Below, in pieces: positions 58,350 through 64,000 of a DNA stretch of 64,000 nucleotides. Each line of letters begins with the position of its first letter. Position 1 is the stretch's first letter. The notes under the pieces are model-generated. The model did no database searches. It was not told the origin of the DNA and saw only the letters and a program-made list of their open reading frames with translations. A program made the position numbers and the translations under genes. The stretch is from assembly GCF_002252705.1 (NCBI RefSeq), contig NZ_NQLA01000009.1, positions 1 to 64,000 on the forward strand, given 5' to 3'. Source of the DNA: Vulcanococcus limneticus LL (GTDB lineage: Bacteria; Cyanobacteriota; Cyanobacteriia; PCC-6307; Cyanobiaceae).

Positions 58350-60626
58350 TCAGGCCTCGTCGGAGCCGGTGAACCCTTGCTGCTCGTCCGCGTCCTCCAG
58401 CTCGCCCTCTGGCAGCACCACCTCCAGGTCGATCTGGTGACGCAGCACGTCCACCTTGCGGATCACCACCTCCACGCTGTCGCCCAGCATGTAGGTGCGG
58501 CGGTTCTTGCGGCCCACCAGGCGGTTCTGGCGTGAGCGGTACTCGTACCAGTCGTCCTTGAGGGAGCTCACGTGCACCAGGCCCTCCACCTCGGTGGGGG
58601 GCACCTCCACAAAGAAGCCGTAGCTCTGCACGCCGCTGATCACCCCGGTGAGGGTCTGGCCCACCTGGGGTTCGGCCTGGCGTGCCTGGGCCATGGCCAC
58701 GGCGTCGTTGCGCAACTCGGAGGCGAAGCGGGAGCGGGCGTTGAGGCGGTGCAGCAGGGCGGCGTTGCGGCCCTCCTGTAGCGGCGTGATCTGGCTTGGG
58801 GCCAGCAGCGGCCAGTCGATGGCGCCGTGGCTGGTGTCGCCGGCGATGTCAACCCGGGTCTTGTGGCGCACGGAGGGACGGTCCTTGCCCTCGGCCAGCA
58901 GCAGCACCAGCAGGTGCTGGTTCCACAGGTCGGCGTAGTGCAGGCCCGGGCAGCTCCAGGGGGCGAAGGCCACCGGTTCACCGGCCAGCATGTTGGGGCC
59001 CGGCGCATCGGCCAGCAGCACCGGTTGCAGGGGCTCCCGCAGCTGCTGCTGCAGCACCCGGCGGCGGTCGGTGGCAGCGAAGGCCACGGCCAGCTCCTGG
59101 GCCGTGGCGTTGCCGTCGGCGGAGAGTTCCAGGGGGATCTCCAGGGCCAGGGCGGCCTTGGCCACCTCGTTGACGGCCTCGGCATCGGGGGCGGCGTTGG
59201 TGGCGAACAGGCCCGGCAGCTCCAGGGCGGCGACGTGGCGGCCCAGGGCCCGGTGGGCCGGCAGCACCAGCTCCCGCAGCAGCCCCATCGGCGAGCTGGC
59301 ATCCAGGCTCACCAGCCAGCCCTCGCGGCTCTCATCCGGCTCGGGGATGGCCAGGTCGCCCAGGCCGGCGATGGCGGGCAGGGGCAGGTCCAGCTCGATC
59401 GAGCCGGCCGCCAGCCGCTGCTGGTGCAGCAGGCCGGCCAGGGCGATCACCTGCTCCAGCAGGGGCAGCTGGTCCTTGAGGGCCTTGAGGGCGGCCGGGG
59501 TGGTGCGGGCCTTGGGCTTGCGCTCGGCCAGGGCCTGCAGCGCCTTGTCATCCACCAGGGCGTCGGGGCGGATCGTGCTGCGGCTGAAGCGGTAGTGCTC
59601 CAGGGCGCCGTCCTGGCCGATCTCCAGTGCCACAGACAGGGCCGCCTGGGCCTCGCCGGCCTTGAAGGCGGCCGCCTTGGTGAGGGCGGGGGTGAGCAGG
59701 GGCAGCCAGCGCTCGCCCACGCAGAGGGCCTCGCCCTGGTCACGCAGGTAGAGGTCGAGGGCGCCGCCGAAGCCCACCCGTTCGGCGATGGCGGGGGCGT
59801 GCAGCCAGAGGCGATGGCCGCTCTCCGTCTGCTCCAGGGACACGGCCGGCAGGATCGGGGCCTCGGCGCCGCTCCAGCCCTGCAGCAGCAGGGTGGGCAG
59901 GGCGGTGAGGTCGTCGCGCTCCTTCTCGGCCGGGGCCTTGAGGGTGGCACGGGGGGCGGGGGGACGGTCCCGCAGGCCATGCTTTGTGAGCAGCAGGTCC
60001 AGATCCGCTTCGGGTCCGGCGTTGATGGACAGGCTGCGGGCCACGTGGCCCTGGGGCGGCAGCTGGCCCACCGGGTAGCGGTCCACCTTCACCTCCACCA
60101 CCGCCTCACCCTCGGGCTTGAGGTGTTCGGCGTCCGCGGCGGGCAGCTCCACCGCCGTCAGCAGGCGGTCGTCGAGCGGAACCGCCACCAGCCGCTCGTT
60201 CTGCTGCTCCACCTGGGCCAGCAGGCTGCTGGTCTGGCGTTCGAGGATGCACTGCACTCCCCCCTCGGGGGAACGGCGCCGGCCGCCCTCGCGGGTGACG
60301 CGCACCAGCACCCGATCGCCGTTCCAGGCGTGGTTGAGCTGGTGGTCTCGGATGTAGATGTCCTCACCGCCGTCGTCGCGCAGGGCGAAGCAGAAGCCCT
60401 TGCTGCTGCAGCGCAGCCGTGCCTCGATCAGGCCCTCGTCCCGCACGCGGGCGACGCCGGCATCGCTCTGACTCAGCACACCCACCTTGGCCAGGGCGGC
60501 CAGGGCGATCACCAGGTGCTCCTTCTCGCCCTTGGTGGAGAGGCCGAGGGCCTTCTCGAGCTTGGCGACGGGCAGCTGCTCCTGGTCGGGCAGCTGGTCG
60601 AGCAGGTCGGCGACCGTGAACTTCAT
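58350..60626 (-). CDS. RNB-family protein (Zam/RNase R-like) with degenerate active site
   Basis: 758 residues from ATG 60626. The layout of RNase R is retained: a helical start, cold-shock-like domains (DIYIRDHQLNHAWNGDRVLVRV, GPEADLDLLLTKHGLRD), the RNB region and a C-terminal S1 domain (GQTLTGVISGVQSYGFFVEVPP). In the RNB part, however, the position of the four-Asp motif (usually DAxDxDDA after LPT) reads LLLQGWSGAEAPILPAVS, and the HFTSPIRRYPDL segment is replaced by FAPWSCPGLHYADLW. Catalysis therefore looks lost. Cyanobacterial relatives carry the name Zam, from acetazolamide resistance in Synechocystis. It may be an RNA-binding pseudoenzyme. Confidence 0.85.
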   Translation of the reverse strand: MKFTVADLLDQLPDQEQLPVAKLEKALGLSTKGEKEHLVIALAALAKVGVLSQSDAGVARVRDEGLIEARLRCSSKGFCFALRDDGGEDIYIRDHQLNHAWNGDRVLVRVTREGGRRRSPEGGVQCILERQTSSLLAQVEQQNERLVAVPLDDRLLTAVELPAADAEHLKPEGEAVVEVKVDRYPVGQLPPQGHVARSLSINAGPEADLDLLLTKHGLRDRPPAPRATLKAPAEKERDDLTALPTLLLQGWSGAEAPILPAVSLEQTESGHRLWLHAPAIAERVGFGGALDLYLRDQGEALCVGERWLPLLTPALTKAAAFKAGEAQAALSVALEIGQDGALEHYRFSRSTIRPDALVDDKALQALAERKPKARTTPAALKALKDQLPLLEQVIALAGLLHQQRLAAGSIELDLPLPAIAGLGDLAIPEPDESREGWLVSLDASSPMGLLRELVLPAHRALGRHVAALELPGLFATNAAPDAEAVNEVAKAALALEIPLELSADGNATAQELAVAFAATDRRRVLQQQLREPLQPVLLADAPGPNMLAGEPVAFAPWSCPGLHYADLWNQHLLVLLLAEGKDRPSVRHKTRVDIAGDTSHGAIDWPLLAPSQITPLQEGRNAALLHRLNARSRFASELRNDAVAMAQARQAEPQVGQTLTGVISGVQSYGFFVEVPPTEVEGLVHVSSLKDDWYEYRSRQNRLVGRKNRRTYMLGDSVEVVIRKVDVLRHQIDLEVVLPEGELEDADEQQGFTGSDEA

Positions 60627-60867
60627 GGGGCGCGAAGGGAAGGCGAAGGGAAAGGCGGCGCCACGCCACGGCGTGGATCGCTGGGCTGCGGGGTGCAGGG
60701 GAGCGGGTGCAACCCAGCGGCTGCAGCGGAGCTGCGACGACGGTTGCGGCAGAGCTGGCATGGCCGTTGACAGCAGAGCTGCGTTGGCCGCTGGCAGCAG
60801 GAGCCCCCGCGATCACCCGGGCGGAGAGGGAAATCCCCGGGCGCGGTAGTGGGTCCTGGTGGTGACT

Positions 60868-61176
60868 TTAGGCAGTGGGCGGTTCGCTGTCTGCGGCTTC
60901 CGCCTGGCCCGCCTTGATCACCAGCCGGATGCCGATCACCAGGAACCCCAGCGAGGCCGCCAGCTGCAGGGCATTGGTGGGGATCACTGCGGAGAGGGAA
61001 CCGCCGGCCCCCGCCCCCAGCAGGCTGGCCAGGACCAGGGCGCAGGAGCTGCCGGCGAACACGGCGCCACTGCGGCTGGAGGTGCCGCTGATGGTCACGA
61101 TCGCCAGCTGGGTCTTGTCGCCCAGTTCGGCGAGGAACACGGTGGCGAAGGTGGAGGCCAGAAGGGGCAGCTGCAC
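60868..61176 (-). CDS. Half-size GDT1/UPF0016 cation transporter, subunit 1
   Basis: 102 residues with three membrane helices and one ELGDKT motif (FATVFLAELGDKTQLA). Full GDT1/TMEM165/MneA-type manganese or calcium exporters have two such motifs in tandem, so this is half a transporter and should pair with the similar gene at 61261-61650. In photosynthetic organisms these proteins move manganese across inner membranes for photosystem II. Confidence 0.92.
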   Translation of the reverse strand: MQLPLLASTFATVFLAELGDKTQLAIVTISGTSSRSGAVFAGSSCALVLASLLGAGAGGSLSAVIPTNALQLAASLGFLVIGIRLVIKAGQAEAADSEPPTA

Positions 61177-61215
61177 GGGGCCGGAGCGGAGGACAGGCGG
61201 GTAGGTGGAGTTGAA

Positions 61216-61225
61216 GGGGGGGGGG
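61216..61225. repeat. Run of ten G between the two transporter halves
   Basis: A 10-base homopolymer (C on the coding strand) about 40 bases upstream of the start of the first half-transporter gene. Tracts of this length are prone to slippage in replication and in sequencing. Confidence 0.85.
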
Positions 61226-61260
61226 CGGATGGAGGGCGCGTGCGGGCAGCGCCGGTGGCC

Positions 61261-61650
61261 TCAGCCCACCGGCAGCTCGCCGGGCAGCCCGGCCGGCAGC
61301 AGCGTCAGCACTGCCTGGCGGCCCAGCCAGAGGCCTAGGGCGATCATCAGGATGCCGGCGCCGCGCTCCAGCTGGTGGGGCGGCACCACCCGCGCCAGCC
61401 AGCGCCCCAGCACCACCCCCACCAGGCTGGAGCTGATCAGGGCCAGGGAGGCGCCGAAGAACACGAGCACCGGCCGGCCCGACTCCGCCGAGAGCAGCAG
61501 GGCCGCCAGCTGGGTCTTGTCGCCCAGCTCAGCCAGGAACACCGTCGTGAAGGTGGTCAGGAACACGGCGCCGAAGCTGCCGGCCTTGGCGTCGTCGCCG
61601 GCGGTCTCGGAGGCGGCCTGCAGCTCCGGCGGATCGTCGGCGTGGGTCAT
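61261..61650 (-). CDS. Half-size GDT1/UPF0016 cation transporter, subunit 2
   Basis: 129 residues: an acidic 25-residue cytoplasmic start, then three membrane helices with the same motif (FTTVFLAELGDKTQLAALLL). It is more similar to its neighbour than chance allows, the two forming a tandem duplicate and presumably a heterodimer. Its ATG overlaps the stop of the upstream cysteine-cluster gene. Confidence 0.92.
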   Translation of the reverse strand: MTHADDPPELQAASETAGDDAKAGSFGAVFLTTFTTVFLAELGDKTQLAALLLSAESGRPVLVFFGASLALISSSLVGVVLGRWLARVVPPHQLERGAGILMIALGLWLGRQAVLTLLPAGLPGELPVG

Positions 61651-62009
61651 GGCTGGGGCTGGCGGATGGCCTGCTCGAAGCGTCGCATCACCATGCCACG
61701 GCCGCCGTGTTCGCAGCGGATCTGCTGGCGGCAGCAGGCGATGGCGAAGGCGTTGCGCTCCGGTTCCGGTACGTTGAACAGCACCCCCAGGTTCTCCACC
61801 CGGCAGAACTCAGGGCGCTCGTCATAGATGCGGCACTGGCTTGAGCCGGTGTCGAAGTGGACGCACCAGCCATCGGCGCCCACCATCGCCAGGTACTGCT
61901 CCTGCTGCTCGGGTGAGAGGGCCGCAAGCGCCTCGTTGCGCTCGCCGGGATCGAGCCGGCAGCAGGAGCCGCAGCCGCTGATGCAGCGCCAGGTGAGGGT
62001 CTCACTCAT
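61647..62009 (-). CDS. YkgJ-family cysteine-cluster protein
   Basis: 120 residues with the CxxxCGxCC signature at the start (CISGCGSCCRL), then WCVHFDTGSSQCRIYDERPEFCRVE and a late CCRQQIRCEHGG. The eight or more conserved cysteines probably bind zinc or an iron-sulfur cluster. Function unknown in cyanobacteria. It is coupled to the transporter gene by a 4-base overlap, suggesting a shared metal-related role. Confidence 0.9.
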   Translation of the reverse strand: MSETLTWRCISGCGSCCRLDPGERNEALAALSPEQQEQYLAMVGADGWCVHFDTGSSQCRIYDERPEFCRVENLGVLFNVPEPERNAFAIACCRQQIRCEHGGRGMVMRRFEQAIRQPQP

Positions 62010-62135
62010 CGCCGCCCCTCCCCCCAGCCCTGCGCCTGTGACAAGCCGTCACAGAGCCGCCGCGGCTGCCTGGGAGTGGGGGCCGGCAGCCCGTAATCTT
62101 GTTGCCAACCTGTGCAGCCGCTGCGCCGCTTCTCC

Positions 62136-62243
62136 ATGGGAATCGACTTCCATCTGATCGCCAACTTCGCTGCCCTGTTTTTGATCACCATTGCAGGCCC
62201 TGCGGTGATCTTCATCCTCTTCTACCGCCGCGGCGCCCTCTGA
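62136..62243 (+). CDS. psb30: Photosystem II reaction-centre protein Psb30 (Ycf12)
   Basis: 35 codons, ATG 62136 to TGA 62243. The single-helix product starts [17 protein letters not shown] and ends with the family hallmark [16 protein letters not shown]. Psb30 sits beside cytochrome b559 and stabilises photosystem II under strong light. A terminator hairpin follows 57 bases later. Confidence 0.95.
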   Translation: MGIDFHLIANFAALFLITIAGPAVIFILFYRRGAL

Positions 62244-62299
62244 AGCTCCCCAGCTTTCGCCGCCTCAAGACCCTGGTCTGGGCAAGCTTGCGGCGTTTG

Positions 62300-62327
62300 A
62301 GCCCGTTCCCCCTGGGGAGCGGGCTTT
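62300..62327 (+). terminator. Terminator hairpin after psb30
   Basis: Stem AGCCCGTTCCC / GGGAGCGGGCT-type (11 bp, one G-T pair) with a 4-base loop, followed by a short TTT. It separates psb30 from the convergent recJ. Confidence 0.7.
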
Positions 62328-62380
62328 CCTGTGCTTGGAGCTTGGGCTCGGGCTTTGCGCCGGCGCACTGAAGGCACCGC

Positions 62381-64000
62381 TCAGGCGGCGAGGCCCAGGG
62401 CCAGGGCCGCCTCCTGCAGCAACGACTGGAGGTAGGGATGATCACCCCGGGGGTGGTCGGCCTGCAGGCTGCCGCCCACGCCATCGGGGCGGCCCCGCAG
62501 TTCCTCCCCGGCCGCGTTGCGGATCACCAGCCCCTCCCCCTGACGGCTGCACCAGTAGGTGCGATCGCGGCGCTGCAGCCGCACCGTGTCGCCGCCGCTG
62601 GGGCGGAGCCCCACCAGCTCCAGCTGCAGGCGCTCCTCCCCCTGCCAGCGGTTCAGCCGCAGCCGGTAGGCCACATCCACCTGGGGCGGCAGGCGATCGC
62701 CACCCTTCCAGCGCCAGGCGATCGCCCGCACCCGGGTCTCCCCCTGGCCCAGGCTGAGCTGCAGGTGGCCGCCCCGCAGCTCCTTCTGCTGCACGACCCT
62801 GCAGTCCGCGCTCCAGAACACCGGCGCCGGGTGCCCGCTGCCGAAGGGCTCCAGCCGCTGCAGCTGCTGCCACAGGGCCCGATCGATCCGCTCCAGCGGC
62901 AGCAGCGCCTCCGGCTCCACCAGCACCGCGGCGCCCCGCTGCTCCAGCCACTGGCTGGCCAGCCCATTGAGGGCCTCGTGCAGCTCCGCCACCCGCTCCG
63001 CCCGCACCGTGAAGCCGCCGGCGGCCGGATGCCCCCCGAAGCGCTCCAGCAGGGCCCCGCACTGGGTGAGGGCCTGGTCCACCGCGAAGCCGCGGGGGGC
63101 CCGCACCGAGGCCCGCAGCCTGCCGTTGCCCTCGCTGGCCAGCAGGGCCACCGGCAGGCCGAAGCACTCCACCAGGCGGGCGGCCACAATGCCGATCACC
63201 CCGTGGTGCCAGTGGTTCTGGGCCAGCAGCAGAAACGGGCTGCGCTGCTCGCCATCGGCCAGCACCAGGGCCACCGCCTCCGCTTCGATCGCCTCGCACA
63301 GCTCCCGGCGCTTGCGGTTGAGGGCCTCGCACTCCCGGGCGAGATCCAGGGCCCGCTCCCGGTCGTCGGTGGTGAGCAGCTCCACCACCAAGGCAGGATC
63401 CCCGAGGCGGCCCACGGCATTGATGCGCGGGGCCAACTGGAAGCCCACCGCCCCCGCATCCAGGTCGCCCTTCTCGATGCCGGCCAGTTGCTGCAGGGCC
63501 TGCAGCCCGGGCAGGGGGCTGGCCTTGAGCCGGGGCAGCCCGTCGATCAGCCAGCGCCTGTTGACCCCCTCCAGGGGGGCCATGTCGGCGATGGTGCCGA
63601 TGCAGAACAGATCCAGGGCCATGGCCAGGTCCTGGTCGGAGCCCTGGGCCTCCGCCAGGGCCCGCGCCAGCACGTAGGCCAGGCCCACCCCCGCCAGGCC
63701 CCGGTAGGGCGACCCCTCAGGTGTGCAGGCCGGATGCAGCAGGGCCAGATAGGGAGGGCGCTGCTCTGGAATCGTGTGGTGGTCGGTCACGACCACGGCC
63801 AGATCGAGCTCCTGGGCACGCTCCAGGGCCTCGCGGGCGGCGATGCCGTTGTCCACCGTCACCAGCAGGCTGATCCCCTCGCCCGCCAGCCGCTCCACCA
63901 TGGCGGCGTTGAGGCCGTAGCCGTCGTCCTGCCGGCTGGGAATGGCCGCCAAGGGCCTGGCGCCGAGGCGCTGCAGCAGGCCCACCAGCAGGGCCGTACT
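62381..64000 (-). CDS. recJ: Single-strand-specific exonuclease RecJ (5' end outside window)
   Basis: 5'-3' single-strand DNA exonuclease of repair and recombination. About 540 residues are visible; the frame stays open to the window edge, where STALLV-GLLQRLGARP follows the first DHH-family motif (DxDGxTST) that must lie just outside. Visible motifs: TVDNGIAAREAL, VVTDHHTIPEQRPP, the ADMAPLEGVNR metal site, HHGVIGIVAARL, and the DHHA1 RFGGHPAAGGFTV. A C-terminal OB region follows with a further cyanobacterial extension. Confidence 0.95.
   Translation of the reverse strand, partial: STALLVGLLQRLGARPLAAIPSRQDDGYGLNAAMVERLAGEGISLLVTVDNGIAAREALERAQELDLAVVVTDHHTIPEQRPPYLALLHPACTPEGSPYRGLAGVGLAYVLARALAEAQGSDQDLAMALDLFCIGTIADMAPLEGVNRRWLIDGLPRLKASPLPGLQALQQLAGIEKGDLDAGAVGFQLAPRINAVGRLGDPALVVELLTTDDRERALDLARECEALNRKRRELCEAIEAEAVALVLADGEQRSPFLLLAQNHWHHGVIGIVAARLVECFGLPVALLASEGNGRLRASVRAPRGFAVDQALTQCGALLERFGGHPAAGGFTVRAERVAELHEALNGLASQWLEQRGAAVLVEPEALLPLERIDRALWQQLQRLEPFGSGHPAPVFWSADCRVVQQKELRGGHLQLSLGQGETRVRAIAWRWKGGDRLPPQVDVAYRLRLNRWQGEERLQLELVGLRPSGGDTVRLQRRDRTYWCSRQGEGLVIRNAAGEELRGRPDGVGGSLQADHPRGDHPYLQSLLQEAALALGLAA

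Overview
The window is a chromosomal piece of a high-GC picocyanobacterium, most likely of the freshwater/brackish Cyanobium-Synechococcus group. Evidence: acsF (oxygen-dependent chlorophyll synthesis), the 35-residue photosystem II subunit Psb30, a PAM68 homologue, cyanobacterial families DUF3288, DUF2996 and DUF1816, and an undivided, intein-free dnaE, as in marine/freshwater picocyanobacteria and unlike many other cyanobacteria. Base composition is uniformly GC-rich by eye except in hsdS and in the first 440 bases.

Left part, 1-13.8 kb: accessory DNA ending at a tRNA-Pro(GGG) gene. It holds a type I restriction-modification operon (hsdM-hsdS-vapB-vapC-hsdR, all minus strand) with a VapBC toxin-antitoxin pair nested inside it, a truncated ArdC-type antirestriction gene, an unknown gene, a large primase-helicase replication protein whose 3' end carries a dense array of a 10-bp iteron-like repeat in both orientations, a decapitated helicase gene, a small excisionase-like protein and a tyrosine recombinase next to the tRNA. 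This reads as a degraded tRNA-integrating element, similar in plan to the tycheposons of Prochlorococcus or to phage satellites. Its left attachment site was not found in the window.

Middle, 13.8-36.5 kb: mostly core genes: msrA, an ABC exporter, trpD, carA, a STAS regulator, mrnC-rlmB (23S rRNA maturation), gatA, dnaE, pam68, rpsO, ruvA, a DMT permease, a large MscS channel and dnaG.

36.5-49.4 kb: a signalling and SOS region. A response regulator with HD-GYP output, a membrane GAF protein and a 1662-residue hybrid histidine kinase run on the plus strand. On the minus strand umuD and umuC are separated by two HD-GYP genes (one truncated) and a GGDEF cyclase. Both umu genes have LexA-box-like sequences upstream.

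49.4-64 kb: core and conserved cyanobacterial genes: a DUF296-glutaredoxin fusion, rlmH, fmt, pmbA-tldD, acsF, DUF2996, ubiX, an RNB-family (Zam/RNase R-like) protein whose catalytic residues look lost, a pair of half-size GDT1 manganese transporters, a cysteine-cluster protein, psb30 and a recJ cut by the window edge.
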